Program-made: the position numbers and the translations under genes | Source of the DNA: an uncultured Chloroflexota bacterium | Lineage (GTDB): Bacteria; Chloroflexota; Anaerolineae; UBA4142; SHND01 | Direction of reading: 5' to 3' | Length of the DNA stretch: 61,893 nt | Assembly: GCA_937870825.1 (NCBI GenBank) | Contig: CALMZO010000261.1 | Span: 1-61,893, forward strand | In this document: piece by piece, positions 25,162-34,189 of the stretch | Layout: the number at the start of each line of letters is the position of its first letter | How positions within the stretch are numbered: position 1 is the first letter of the stretch | Notes under the pieces: generated by a model | Told to the model about the DNA's origin: nothing | Seen by the model: only the letters and a program-made list of their open reading frames with translations | The model's database searches: none

Positions 25162-26508
25162 TTATCGTATTCCCAATCCTTGCCCACACACTAACGGCGA
25201 ACCTGTACGGTCCGTGATGCATCCTTGTACACTGACCGCGTTCTGGAAACCACTGGGAACGCTGATGACGATATTAGTAAATTGCTGCGAGTACGGAATG
25301 GCGCCGACGTTCGCGTTGCCGACCACCTGACCAAATTGATTAAAGGCGGTGAGTTGAATTTGTCCAGGCGCGTTCTGGTTGTTGTAGAAATATTGAACGG
25401 GGACATTTACCGCGCCGAAACCCGCTTGCTGCGCGGGCGAGAGAAAGATGGAATTTTGCTGTGAGGGCGGCGGCGTCGGTGTTGGAGGCGGTGGGTTGTT
25501 TACGTACACCGTCGCGACGTTGTCAACGCGCTGCCCGCGACAAAATGCCGTAAGAATGTAGGACGTGGTGACCTGGGGTGCGAGAATTGTCTGCCCCGGG
25601 GCTTGCACGGGACTGGCGCCCGCCGGAGTTTGAAGCCGCACTTGGTCAGAATTATAAACGGGTCCCCATACCAACGTTGTGGATTGCCCGCGTTGAACGG
25701 TCGAAGGGCTGGCGTAAAATTGAGTGATTTGCGGAACGCCGTTGCATCCTGCTTGCGGTACGATAAACTGCGCGTCGATTTGTGGACCAAACAAAATCCC
25801 ATTCGGCGCGCGCAACTGCCACACACTGCGGTACGTGCCGGGCTGCTGCGGGGCAACCATGTTGACGCTGAGGTTCACAATTTGATTGGGCGCGGTGTTC
25901 GGGACGGGGGCGGGCGACCGCGCGCCGAAAGAGCCGCCGGAAATATTTTGCAAACCGTACGTGCTAATCCAAATGCACGAGCCGGTATTTTGCATTTGCC
26001 ACGTTTTTTGAAAAGACGTACCGGGCGGAATTTGTGAACCGTCAGGATAAGTCACATCGCCGAGAAAACGCGCGGCGACGACGCAGGGGTTGGGCGTGCG
26101 CGTGGGACCGGGCGGTTGATTGCCTTGAACATTGATAAAGACGGATGCCTGTCCCGTCACACCTTGCGAACTGGTTGCCTTGACGACAATCGTATGATAG
26201 CCCGGCGTCGTCGTCCAATACTGAATTACAAAGAATGGCGAAACGGGCACTCCATTGGTTGGTGAGCTCGTGGTGATGGCAACGTTGTCAACAAAAAGCT
26301 GCACAAAGGCGATACCGCCCGCCGCTGTCGAATTGGACGCGATGCCGATGGTTTGCCCCGGTTGAAACGTCATCCCGTTCACGGGATTCTGTATCACAAC
26401 CTGAGTGCCGCCAACTTGGGTGGGCGGCGCGGCGCGAATTGCATGTGGTGTCAGGAGGAACGTGAGCGCGACGAGCGCGAGGAAAACAAGGGCGAGCGAT
26501 TTGTGCAT
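25162..26508 (-). CDS. Secreted protein with NBR1-type Ig-like domain
   Basis: A 448-residue exported protein. Residues 1-27 are a signal peptide (FLALVALTFLLTPHAIRA). An Ig-like N-terminal domain is followed, at ~145-250, by a segment recognisable as the NBR1 central Ig-like domain: PPGTSFQKTWQMQNTGSCIW, YGLQNISGG, VNMVAPQQPGTYRSVWQLR. This domain is frequent in Chloroflexota secreted proteins. Two further beta-sandwich stretches and a Pro-rich linker (PPPPTPTPPPS) follow. Probably binds or assembles at the cell surface; no enzyme motif is seen. The ATG at 26508 is preceded by AGGGTAA; the longer reading from 26607 would overlap the next gene. Confidence 0.85.
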   Translation of the reverse strand: MHKSLALVFLALVALTFLLTPHAIRAAPPTQVGGTQVVIQNPVNGMTFQPGQTIGIASNSTAAGGIAFVQLFVDNVAITTSSPTNGVPVSPFFVIQYWTTTPGYHTIVVKATSSQGVTGQASVFINVQGNQPPGPTRTPNPCVVAARFLGDVTYPDGSQIPPGTSFQKTWQMQNTGSCIWISTYGLQNISGGSFGARSPAPVPNTAPNQIVNLSVNMVAPQQPGTYRSVWQLRAPNGILFGPQIDAQFIVPQAGCNGVPQITQFYASPSTVQRGQSTTLVWGPVYNSDQVRLQTPAGASPVQAPGQTILAPQVTTSYILTAFCRGQRVDNVATVYVNNPPPPTPTPPPSQQNSIFLSPAQQAGFGAVNVPVQYFYNNQNAPGQIQLTAFNQFGQVVGNANVGAIPYSQQFTNIVISVPSGFQNAVSVQGCITDRTGSPLVCGQGLGIR

Positions 26509-26544
26509 CAAGTTACCCTGTAGGTGAAAATGTTTCGCGTTGGG

Positions 26545-26573
26545 ATTATCTAACAAACGCGCGGATAGCGCAA
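26545..26573 (-). promoter_or_regulatory. Promoter of the Ig-like protein gene
   Basis: Minus-strand TTGCGC (26573-26568), 17-base spacer, GATAAT (26550-26545), about 35 bp upstream of the ATG at 26508. Confidence 0.55.
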
Positions 26574-26594
26574 TGGGCTGTGCCATTGGATTTT

Positions 26595-28238
26595 TCAGGG
26601 CAACCAATCCGTCGGAATTTCATCCGAAAATTCACTCGTCACCTGACGCAGATTGCTGCCGCCAACATCCACAAGGAAAACATTCCAGTTGCCCGTCCAG
26701 CCCGCGGCGAGCAGACGATTGCCGCGCCAGGCGACAGGTTGGATGCCATTTTGAGAATCGCCGTCCGGTGGTTCGAGTAGAATGCGTTGGTCGGCGCCGC
26801 TCGCGTTCATAATCCAGCCGCGCCAATTTTGTTGGCTGCCAATATCTTTCGCCGACCACGCGATTTGGGCACCGTCAGGCGACCACAGCGGATTTGTATT
26901 GATGAGGTCGTTGTCGGTGAGCTGCCGTTCGTCCGCACCGCTGCTGCTCACAACAAAAATGCTCGGATACAACACCGCGCCCGGAACGCGCACGCGCGGC
27001 ACGGCGGCAAACGCGATGCGTCCGCCATCGGGGGACCAACTCGGCGATGGTGAATAATCGGCGACGACGCCCGTTGCGGCAGAAAGCTTCAACAATACTT
27101 TTGCATTACCCCCATTAGCGTTCATTGTCCACAATTCCGGCGCGCCCGCGCGCGGCGTGCGAACGAAAACAATCCGCCTGCCGTCCGGCGACCAATCGGG
27201 ATGCGAATCGCTGAATGCCCCGCCGGCGCGCGCCGAGAGGTCAAGCACGTTGCCGCCATCAAAATCCATCACAAAAATGTGATGCACCACATTCGGCGAT
27301 GATGTAACGGCGCGCTCAAACACAACGCGTTCGCCATCGGGCGAATAACGCGCGCCAAAATTACTTCCGCTTTGCGTGAGGGTGCGGCGCACGACACCAT
27401 TTTCGCCCAGCGCATAAATGTTGTATGCGCCATCGCGATTCGATGACACCAGAATGCTGCCGCCCGTCGGAAGATTCGGCGCGCGTGTCGGACGCGGAAC
27501 AGGCGTCGGTCCCCGCGTCGGCGTTGGCGGCGCTTGCGCGATTTGCATTTGCGCGTTTGAACCTTCGAGGATTACGAATTCGCTGCTCACCCAGCCGATT
27601 GTCCCCGAGCCGGATGGATACATCGCTTGATACCAGGAACCGTCCGCTAATTTTGCACTGAGCAAGATACGCGTCCGGTCGGGAATGCGCGCGAGAATTT
27701 CATAATTTGTCCCCGGACCCGCGCGCATTCGCAGCACGCCGCCGTCGCCTTGCACGATTGCAAACACCGCACCTGCCGGCGGTCTCGGCGCGACAAAGCC
27801 GACGGGCAATCGTGTCACATCTCCACTCGGTACAACCACCTGTCCAAAAATCCATCCGACTTGACCCGACGCCTGCGGATATTCAATCGCGAACCATTGC
27901 GCGTCCTCTGTGCGCGACAGCAACTGAACAAAGTTGTCTTTTTGCAAACGTCCCAGAATGCGCGCGGTTGTGTTTGGTTGTTCGCGCACGCGCAGTGTAT
28001 CGGTGACAATGGCAGTGACGGGTGAAACGCTTGGCGTGCGTGAAGCGCGGGGCGTTAACGTGGGAAAAGGGGTGCGCGTATTGCGCGGTGTGCGCGTGGG
28101 TGTTGCGTTCGGCGTTGGCGTAGGGGAGGGGGAACACGCGGCGAGGAGAGCAAAAAGCAATAGGACAAAAAAAATGAAACCCGTTTTCTCCTCCGGCGAA
28201 GCGAGAACTACGGGTTTCGTTTTTTTTGCGACAGTCAC
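26595..28238 (-). CDS. Lipoprotein with two SH3 domains and a TolB/WD40 propeller
   Basis: A 547-residue surface lipoprotein. The signal ends in LLAACS and is followed by a Thr/Pro/Arg-rich linker. Two bacterial SH3 domains lie at ~80-145 (VTDTLRVREQPNTTARILG) and ~155-230 (GGVLRMRAGPGTNYEILA). The C-terminal ~320 residues form a TolB-like propeller with repeats of the type SPDGERVVFE, SPDGRRIVFVR, SPDGGRIAFAA, SPDGAQIAWS. SH3 domains of this kind often bind cell-wall material. It is a paralogue of 28312-29778 upstream. The GTG at 28238 precedes a hairpin at 28168-28226 that overlaps the first codons, so a later start (after GGAGGAG near 28193) is possible. Confidence 0.85.
   Translation of the reverse strand: MTVAKKTKPVVLASPEEKTGFIFFVLLLFALLAACSPSPTPTPNATPTRTPRNTRTPFPTLTPRASRTPSVSPVTAIVTDTLRVREQPNTTARILGRLQKDNFVQLLSRTEDAQWFAIEYPQASGQVGWIFGQVVVPSGDVTRLPVGFVAPRPPAGAVFAIVQGDGGVLRMRAGPGTNYEILARIPDRTRILLSAKLADGSWYQAMYPSGSGTIGWVSSEFVILEGSNAQMQIAQAPPTPTRGPTPVPRPTRAPNLPTGGSILVSSNRDGAYNIYALGENGVVRRTLTQSGSNFGARYSPDGERVVFERAVTSSPNVVHHIFVMDFDGGNVLDLSARAGGAFSDSHPDWSPDGRRIVFVRTPRAGAPELWTMNANGGNAKVLLKLSAATGVVADYSPSPSWSPDGGRIAFAAVPRVRVPGAVLYPSIFVVSSSGADERQLTDNDLINTNPLWSPDGAQIAWSAKDIGSQQNWRGWIMNASGADQRILLEPPDGDSQNGIQPVAWRGNRLLAAGWTGNWNVFLVDVGGSNLRQVTSEFSDEIPTDWLP
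28168..28226 (-). terminator. Terminator-like hairpin over the 5' end of the SH3/propeller gene
   Basis: Stem GAAACCCGT/ACGGGTTTC flanking a 25-base loop, with T-runs on both sides. On the minus strand it would form inside or just before the start of the 26595-28238 gene and could attenuate it. It may instead be a second terminator of the upstream gene. Confidence 0.5.
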
Positions 28239-28242
28239 GATG

Positions 28243-28290
28243 CGAAAAAAATCAACGCGAGATGCTCACGTCATTGTGAACATCTCGCGT
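28243..28290 (-). terminator. Terminator after the upstream SH3/propeller gene
   Basis: Stem of 10 bp (ACGCGAGATG/CATCTCGCGT) followed on the minus strand by TTGATTTTTTTCG. It ends the 28312-29778 gene. Confidence 0.8.
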
Positions 28291-28311
28291 GAAAACGAAA
28301 ATGACAAAACG

Positions 28312-29778
28312 TTACGGACCAATGGCAAGTTTTGCATACACCCAAAGGTCAGGATGTACGTTGGAATCCACAATCTTGCGCGCATCGGTGCCGTTCGTGC
28401 GAATCGCAAAAATTGCCCAACCCAGTCCGCCCTGGTCACTGCGGTAAAAGAGCCATGCGCCGTCGCTCGACCAAATCGGCATGCCGTGTGTGCCGACATC
28501 GGTTGTGATTTGGCGGCGGTTCGACCCGTCGGCGTTTGCTATCCAAATTTGTGACAGCCCTTTGTCATCCAGGGCTTGAAACGCGATTTGTTGTCCACTG
28601 GGCGACCATGCGCCCGCGCTGCCGCCTGTGACAAGCGTGGGATTGTTCGGGTCGCCGTCGAACGCGTTGATGCTCAACACCGAACCGCATTCGGCGCCCG
28701 AACGACAACCGTCGAACAAAAGGAATGTCCCTGCGTTGGGCTGCCATGCCGGACGCCAACCGTCGACGATGATTGTCGGCGCGTTGTTGGGACCCACGCC
28801 GATGCGTTTGACGACGCTTGTGAGTTGATTGCCGGGCACGCTGTTGTACGCGAGGTTGTTCCCGTCAGGCGACCAGGTGGGATAACCGGCAGTTGATTCT
28901 TCGGTGACGGTGCTGATGAAAGCGCCCGTTGAAGAGGCAATTGCAATTCCGAGCCCGCCAACATCGCGGCGCACGCGATAGGCGAGGCTCCCGCCGTCGG
29001 GCGATAACGCGGGTTCGCTTGCGCCCGAAATGATTTGCTGCAAGCCGGTACCGTCCGCGCGCACGCGATAGATATTGAATGTGCCATTTTCGTACGAATC
29101 AAAGAAAATGCTGCCCGGTGGCGTGCCGCCTGTAGCAGGTGGCGTATCGCCGGCACTCACCGTTGGGACCGCTGTCGCTTGCGCTGTTGTGGTCGCTTCG
29201 ACTGTTGCCGAAACGGTTGCTTGCGCCGTAGCGGCAGCCGTCGGCGCGGTGGTTGTCGCCCCCGGTGTCTCTGGTGCGATTGTGATGGTCGGGATACCGG
29301 CTGTCGGCTGCACCGCAACTTGAGTGGCGGCGGCGGTCGGCGAGGTGCCTGAGATAGAAGGCAGCTGCGCGAGAGCCGCTGTGGTATCAATGCGTTCGGC
29401 AATGACCCACGCGGTGGTCTGTTCCCCCAGCGGGTAATTGATTTGCAGCCAGGTCGAATCTTCGGTACGTCCGACAAGCGTTACGATGTCATCTTTTTTC
29501 AAGACACCCAAAAGGGTGGCGCGCGTGGTGGGTTGTTCGCGCACATTCAAAGTGGATTTCACAACGCCTGTCGCAGGCGTGGGGGTATTGGTTGGGGGTG
29601 GCGTATCGGTTGGAGCAACAGTGGGTACGTCAGTAGCAGTCGGTTCAGGTGTTTCCGTTGGCGCTTCGGTTGGAACTGCAGTCGGCGGCGGTGGCGGTTC
29701 GGGCGTGGGAGTCGGTTCCGCCGCGCAGCCGAGCAAAACAACGCTCACAAGGAGCAGCAGCGCAAGGATGCGATACAT
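28312..29778 (-). CDS. Lipoprotein with one SH3 domain and a TolB/WD40 propeller
   Basis: A 488-residue paralogue of the neighbouring gene. The lipobox is LLGCA, followed by a ~60-residue Pro/Thr/Glu linker. One SH3 domain (~75-140; VKSTLNVREQPTTRATLLGVLKK) is followed by a long Ala/Thr/Val/Pro-rich stretch. A propeller (~230-480) has SPDGGSLAYRV, SPDGNNLAYNS, SPSGQQIAFQA, SSDGAWLFYRS. The ATG at 29778 follows GGAGGAAATC, a very strong ribosome site that decides the start against the in-frame codon at 29925. The tandem paralogues suggest an old duplication with gain or loss of one SH3 copy. Confidence 0.87.
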   Translation of the reverse strand: MYRILALLLLVSVVLLGCAAEPTPTPEPPPPPTAVPTEAPTETPEPTATDVPTVAPTDTPPPTNTPTPATGVVKSTLNVREQPTTRATLLGVLKKDDIVTLVGRTEDSTWLQINYPLGEQTTAWVIAERIDTTAALAQLPSISGTSPTAAATQVAVQPTAGIPTITIAPETPGATTTAPTAAATAQATVSATVEATTTAQATAVPTVSAGDTPPATGGTPPGSIFFDSYENGTFNIYRVRADGTGLQQIISGASEPALSPDGGSLAYRVRRDVGGLGIAIASSTGAFISTVTEESTAGYPTWSPDGNNLAYNSVPGNQLTSVVKRIGVGPNNAPTIIVDGWRPAWQPNAGTFLLFDGCRSGAECGSVLSINAFDGDPNNPTLVTGGSAGAWSPSGQQIAFQALDDKGLSQIWIANADGSNRRQITTDVGTHGMPIWSSDGAWLFYRSDQGGLGWAIFAIRTNGTDARKIVDSNVHPDLWVYAKLAIGP

Positions 29779-29853
29779 GATTTCCTCCGTTTTGAAAAAG
29801 GGTAGGACAAAGGTGTTGCGGCAGGTTTGCTTTTGTCCTACAAACAAGCGGCG

Positions 29854-29882
29854 AGTATAGGGTGATTCAAAAAGCATGTCAA
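29854..29882 (-). promoter_or_regulatory. Promoter of the SH3/propeller gene
   Basis: Minus-strand TTGACA (29882-29877), 17-base spacer, TATACT (29859-29854). It is divergent from the ABC transporter promoter about 45 bp away. Confidence 0.75.
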
Positions 29883-29924
29883 CTTTACAGATTGCTGACA
29901 GTCTTGGGTTATCTTTCGTTCCCA

Positions 29925-29953
29925 TTGCCGCTCTGGTGGGAAAGGACTATAAT
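29925..29953 (+). promoter_or_regulatory. Promoter of the ABC-2 transporter operon
   Basis: TTGCCG (29925-29930), 17-base spacer, TATAAT (29948-29953), 49 bp upstream of the ATPase ATG at 30002. Confidence 0.7.
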
Positions 29954-30001
29954 CTTGGCAGCGCGCACTTGAACAGCCGCACCTCGCGCGCCCCCCAATC
30001 C

Positions 30002-30955
30002 ATGGACATACTTATTCGCGCCGAAAATCTCACGAAACAGTTTCTCGCGCACGGCGCGCTTCCCCATACCGCCGTTTCAGCCTTGAATCTCCAAGTCCAT
30101 GAAGGCGAAGTGCTGGGGTTGCTCGGTCCGAATGGCGCGGGCAAGACGACCACAGTACGAATGCTCACCTCGATTCTCAAACCGACGGCGGGGCGCGCGA
30201 CGATTGCAGGACATGATGTGGTGACCGATGCGCGGCATGTGCGCGGCATCGTCGGACATCTAACTGAATTTCCCGGCTTGTACTTGCGAATGAGGGCACG
30301 CGAGTATTTGGACTTTTACGGCGAATTGTACGGAATGTCGCGCGCCATGCGCCGCGGGCGCGCGGACGAATTGCTCATGCAATTTGGAATTGCCGACGCG
30401 GCGAACCGGCGGCTTTCGGAATTTTCCAAAGGGATGCGCCAAAAGGTTGCCCTGATTCGCTCGATGCTGCATTCCCCGCGTGTCCTTTTTTTGGACGAGC
30501 CAACTTCTGCGATGGACCCGCACAGCGCGAAACAGGTGCGTGACGCGGTAGCACAGCTGCGCGGGCAAGGGCATACTGTTTTTCTCTGCACGCACAATTT
30601 GTATGAAGCCGAAACGCTCGCCGACCGTTTGGCGTTGATTCGCAAAGGCGAGCTCATCGCGCTCGGCACCGCGCAGGAATTAAAAACAAAATTTCTCGGC
30701 GCGCCGACCATCGAAATTCGTTTGGCGAAACCGTTGGGACAAGCGTGGTCAACATTCATGCAGAACGGCGGCGCAGAAAAATTTCACGTCGAAGAATTTA
30801 CCGAAACGTACTTGCGCTATCGTACTGCCGAGCCCCAACTTAACAATCCGCGCTTGCTCAAAGCATTGAACGAAGCAGGCGCGGAAATTGTGACGGTCTC
30901 GGAAGCCGAACAAAGTCTGGAGCATGTGTACTTGAAACTGGTGGAGAATGTCTAA
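30002..30955 (+). CDS. ABC transporter ATP-binding protein (ABC-2 exporter type)
   Basis: A 317-residue nucleotide-binding subunit. Walker A is GPNGAGKTTT, the signature is FSKGMRQKVAL, Walker B is RVLFLDEPTSAMD, and the switch is CTHNLYEAETLADR. The C-terminal ~80 residues form the DUF4162-like extension common in ABC-2 exporters. The start at 30002 (MDILIRAENLTKQF) lies downstream of the promoter; the in-frame codon at 29876 lies upstream of it and is rejected. It works with the permease encoded 55 bp downstream. Confidence 0.94.
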   Translation: MDILIRAENLTKQFLAHGALPHTAVSALNLQVHEGEVLGLLGPNGAGKTTTVRMLTSILKPTAGRATIAGHDVVTDARHVRGIVGHLTEFPGLYLRMRAREYLDFYGELYGMSRAMRRGRADELLMQFGIADAANRRLSEFSKGMRQKVALIRSMLHSPRVLFLDEPTSAMDPHSAKQVRDAVAQLRGQGHTVFLCTHNLYEAETLADRLALIRKGELIALGTAQELKTKFLGAPTIEIRLAKPLGQAWSTFMQNGGAEKFHVEEFTETYLRYRTAEPQLNNPRLLKALNEAGAEIVTVSEAEQSLEHVYLKLVENV

Positions 30956-31009
30956 CCTGTCCGTCGGGTGGTAACCGAACGCGGTTCCGGTTCGACCTGG
31001 CAAGCCATC

Positions 31010-32500
31010 ATGAGCGAATTCACTCTGACAGCCCCGGCTGTCTCACATCAAGCACCCGCGCAAAACTATGGCGTTGGTGAAACCCTGCGCGACGCGTTCA
31101 TCATCACGCGCCGCGAATTTCGCGACTCGCTGCGCGATTGGCGCATTGTCGCACCGATTTTGATTCTCACGCTGGTGTTTCCGGCGATTATGAATTTCAC
31201 GACCCAAGTGGCGATTAACTTTGTCGAAGAATACAGCGCGACGATTATCCCGATTCGGTTGATTCCATTCGGTCTGATGATTGTGGGATTTTTCCCCATC
31301 ACGTTTTCGCTGGTCATCGCATTGGAAACTTTTGTTGGCGAAAAAGAACGCAACAGTTTGGAGCCGCTGCTCGGCGCGCCCATGTCCGACGCGTCATTGT
31401 ATTTGGGAAAATTGTTTGCGGCGACCGCGCTGCCGCTTGCCGCGAGTTATATCGGCATCGGCGCGTACTTGGCGTGGCTATTCGTCACGATTGGCTATCT
31501 CGCCGACCCCGTGATTCTGCTTCAGATTCTATTGTTGACGACAATGGAAGCATTGGTGATGGTTACGGGCGCGGTGGTCGTTTCTTCGCATACGACCAGC
31601 GTGCGCGCGGCGAATTTGCTCGCGTCGTTCCTTATTATTCCGATGGCGTTTCTGTTGCAGGCGGAGAGCGTGTTGTTATTTTGGGGCAACTATGCAGTGT
31701 TGTGGTTCATCATCGCCGCGTTGGCCGTTCTCGACTTTATTTTTATTCGGATGGGGATTCAAACATTCAACCGCGAAGAAATTCTCGCGCGCGAAGTGGA
31801 TGAATTCACGCTCAAGCGCGCGGTGCGGCAGCTCGCAGACCAGTTCCGCGTGAACGGAAAATTTTCCGCGCGGGGGCTTGTGACGCAAGATGTGCCCATG
31901 ATTTTGCGCGCGAATCGTTTGCCGATTTATTTGACTTGCGCGACAATGCTCGTGACCTTTCTCGTCGGTTGGGCATACGCGGCACAGTATCCGCTACCGC
32001 CGGAATTGATGCAGCCGCTGCGCGTGCAGAAGGATTTCGCGACGAATGCTGCAGCCGCGAACATGACGTTCATGCCGCAAATTAACACGCCCGCGATTTT
32101 TTTGCACAACGCGCGCACACTCGTCATTTCGACCGCGTTGGGAATTGTTTCCTTCGGGGCTTTGGCACTGATGTTGTTGATGGCGCCGGTCGGGGTTGTC
32201 GGTTTTCTCACGGCAGAACTTGCCTACGCGGGAACCAATCCGCTCTTGTTTCTTGCGGGGTTCATTTTGCCGCACGGCCTGTTTGAATTGCCCGCCGCGT
32301 TGTTGGCAACTGCGCTCGCATTGCGAATCGGCGCATCCATCATTTCGGGCTCGCGGCGCGGCGAACGCAGTGGTTTCATCGTGGCACTCGCCGATTGGCT
32401 CAAAGTGTTTGTCGTCGTCGTGCTGCCTCTGTTGCTCGTCGGCGCATTTGTCGAATCCAATATTACACCGCGCGTCGTCGCGTTCTTGTTCGCGCGTTAA
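31010..32500 (+). CDS. ABC-2 type permease
   Basis: A 496-residue membrane subunit with about eight or more hydrophobic segments. A large region near residues 240-330 (FNREEILAREVDEFTLKRAVRQ) lies between them. The block VGEKERNSLEPLLGAPMSDASLYLGK is typical of ABC-2/NatB-type permeases, and the last third resembles stage II sporulation protein M/DUF95 membrane segments (FLHNARTLVIS...). It could therefore be a fusion of an ABC-2 permease with a SpoIIM-like domain; this is inference. The start at 31010 is chosen by context; a GTG at 30968 in frame is also possible. Substrate unknown. Confidence 0.85.
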   Translation: MSEFTLTAPAVSHQAPAQNYGVGETLRDAFIITRREFRDSLRDWRIVAPILILTLVFPAIMNFTTQVAINFVEEYSATIIPIRLIPFGLMIVGFFPITFSLVIALETFVGEKERNSLEPLLGAPMSDASLYLGKLFAATALPLAASYIGIGAYLAWLFVTIGYLADPVILLQILLLTTMEALVMVTGAVVVSSHTTSVRAANLLASFLIIPMAFLLQAESVLLFWGNYAVLWFIIAALAVLDFIFIRMGIQTFNREEILAREVDEFTLKRAVRQLADQFRVNGKFSARGLVTQDVPMILRANRLPIYLTCATMLVTFLVGWAYAAQYPLPPELMQPLRVQKDFATNAAAANMTFMPQINTPAIFLHNARTLVISTALGIVSFGALALMLLMAPVGVVGFLTAELAYAGTNPLLFLAGFILPHGLFELPAALLATALALRIGASIISGSRRGERSGFIVALADWLKVFVVVVLPLLLVGAFVESNITPRVVAFLFAR

Positions 32501-32513
32501 GGGGAAATTTTTT

Positions 32514-33275
32514 ATGGCTCAAGTTATTTTGCTGGGTACGGGCGCGGCATGGAGTGGACCAGACCGCGAGAATACCTTCATGCTCGTGCGCGGCAAAACG
32601 ACGAACGTGCTGATTGACTGCGGCGGCAGTCCCACGCAGCGGCTCGCTCACATCGGCGTGAAACCTGATGAAATTGACCACATCATTCTCACGCACAATC
32701 ATCCCGACCACATTTACGGATTTCCCTTGCTCCTGCTCAATGCATGGATGGCGGGACGCCAACGCGCAATCAACGTCCATGGCTTGCGAGGCACAATTCG
32801 CTCGGCGAAAAATATCTTGAAGGCGCTGGATTTTCATTTGCTCCCGAATTTTACTCCCATTCACTATCACAAGATTTTTCCGAACAGCGTCACCTCCTTG
32901 TCGCCAATGGGCGAGTTCGATATCGCTGCCGCGCCGACGACCCATTTTGTGCCCACGCTTGCACTGCGCGTGACGGAGCGCGCGACCGGTGAGGCATTCG
33001 CGTACTCTGCCGATACATCGCCGAATGACAATGTTGTTCAAGTCGCACGCAACGTAAAATTTTTCCTGCACGAAGCGACCATGTTGGATGAACCCAAAGA
33101 AGGACATTCGACAGCTGAAGAAGCGGGCGAAGAGGCGAGCAAAGCAAATGTGGGTGAGTTGATTCTCATTCACGTTCCACCAAATGTCGAACCCAAAAAA
33201 TGGCGCGCTGCCGCCAAACAAAACTTTCGCGGCAAAGTGCGCGTGGCGAATGATTTCGACGTCATCGAGTTTTGA
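32514..33275 (+). CDS. Metallo-beta-lactamase-fold hydrolase (RNase Z/AtsA-like)
   Basis: A 253-residue metal-dependent hydrolase. It begins VILLGTGAAWSGPDRENT and has LIDCGGSPTQRLAHIG and the metal-binding HxHxDH motif in LTHNHPDHIYGFP. Later ligands are in THFVP, YSADTSP (Asp) and HSTAEEAGEEA (His). The layout follows the RNase Z/arylsulfatase AtsA-like branch, but the exosite arm of RNase Z is not obvious, so an exact activity is not claimed. GGGGAAATTT precedes the ATG at 32514. It follows the ABC permease by 13 bp and ends in a terminator. Confidence 0.88.
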   Translation: MAQVILLGTGAAWSGPDRENTFMLVRGKTTNVLIDCGGSPTQRLAHIGVKPDEIDHIILTHNHPDHIYGFPLLLLNAWMAGRQRAINVHGLRGTIRSAKNILKALDFHLLPNFTPIHYHKIFPNSVTSLSPMGEFDIAAAPTTHFVPTLALRVTERATGEAFAYSADTSPNDNVVQVARNVKFFLHEATMLDEPKEGHSTAEEAGEEASKANVGELILIHVPPNVEPKKWRAAAKQNFRGKVRVANDFDVIEF

Positions 33276-33283
33276 AAAAAAGG

Positions 33284-33309
33284 AACCCCGTCCTGAAATG
33301 GACGGGGTT
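33284..33309 (+). terminator. Terminator after the MBL-fold hydrolase
   Basis: A 10-bp stem AACCCCGTCC/GGACGGGGTT with a 6-base loop, followed by GTCATTTCG. The T-run is weak on the plus strand, but the A-run upstream could make it work in reverse. Confidence 0.65.
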
Positions 33310-33327
33310 GTCATTTCGTTGAGGGTC

Positions 33328-33355
33328 TTGAAAATTTCCCCTCTTTTGCTAAAAT
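33328..33355 (+). promoter_or_regulatory. Promoter of the SDR gene
   Basis: TTGAAA (33328-33333), 16-base spacer, TAAAAT (33350-33355), about 80 bp upstream of the SDR ATG. Confidence 0.55.
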
Positions 33356-33436
33356 GACCGCCGCTTGTTCGAGTGGCGTGGAACGCACAAGCGCAAAGGC
33401 GCATAAACTGCGCGCTCTCACGCAGGAGATTTTACC

Positions 33437-34174
33437 ATGAGCGATGAAAGAGTTGCTGTCGTCACCGGCAGCGGCAAAGGCATTGGACGCGCAATCGCCG
33501 AACGATTGGCGCGCGATGGCTATCGCGTGGTCATCAATTACCGACGCGATGCGGCTTCCGCACATGAAACATTAAACGCCGTGCAAGCGGTCTCACCCGA
33601 ATCCGTTGTGCTTCAAGCCGACGTGGCGACGCCGAACGGTGCGCGCGAATTGATAGAGAAAACGCAAACGCAATTCGGGCGACTCGATGTGTTGGTGAAC
33701 AACGCGGGTCCCTTTTTGGTGAAACCCGTCTTTGATACGACGGTGGAAGAATGGCAAGAAATCATTGACGGCAATCTTTCGTCCGCGTTCTATTGCATCA
33801 AAGCCGCGCTGCCGCTGATGCGCGGGCAAAAAAGCGGACACATTATCAATCTCGGTTCGCTCAACGCGGAAAATGCGCGCGGCGCGCCGACGACGGTCGC
33901 CTACAACGTTGCCAAAACAGGACTGGTGGTGCTGACGAAATCTGTCGCGCGCAGTGAAGCGCGGCATGGCATCCGCTGCAACATTGTCAATCCGGGCTTT
34001 ATCGAAACCTACGCGACAAGCGATGCGGACAAACGCGAACTGCCCAGCATTATTCCACTCGGCAAGTTGGGTCATGTCGAGGACATTTCCAATCTCGTCG
34101 CATACTTGCTTTCCGAGCAGGCACATTACATTACAGGTTCTGTGATGAATGTGCATGGCGGACTTTGGGTGTAA
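33437..34174 (+). CDS. Short-chain dehydrogenase/reductase (FabG-like)
   Basis: A 245-residue NAD(P)-dependent oxidoreductase. The cofactor motif is VTGSGKGIGRAIAERLA, with Arg residues after the second strand (INYRRD) that favour NADPH. NNAG is present, and the catalytic residues are Ser in NLGSLNAE and Tyr/Lys in YNVAKTG. The C-terminus LLSEQAHYITGSVMNVHGG is typical of the classical group. The substrate cannot be inferred. It is 15 bp upstream of an M24 peptidase gene, so the two probably share a transcript. A CAGGAG ribosome site precedes the ATG. Confidence 0.93.
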   Translation: MSDERVAVVTGSGKGIGRAIAERLARDGYRVVINYRRDAASAHETLNAVQAVSPESVVLQADVATPNGARELIEKTQTQFGRLDVLVNNAGPFLVKPVFDTTVEEWQEIIDGNLSSAFYCIKAALPLMRGQKSGHIINLGSLNAENARGAPTTVAYNVAKTGLVVLTKSVARSEARHGIRCNIVNPGFIETYATSDADKRELPSIIPLGKLGHVEDISNLVAYLLSEQAHYITGSVMNVHGGLWV

Positions 34175-34189
34175 AGAGAGGGATGAGGA

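Noticed and set aside
32196-32513. N-terminal extension of the MBL-fold hydrolase from 32196
   Set aside because: It overlaps the ABC permease gene in another frame; the ATG at 32514 has a ribosome site and matches the family start.
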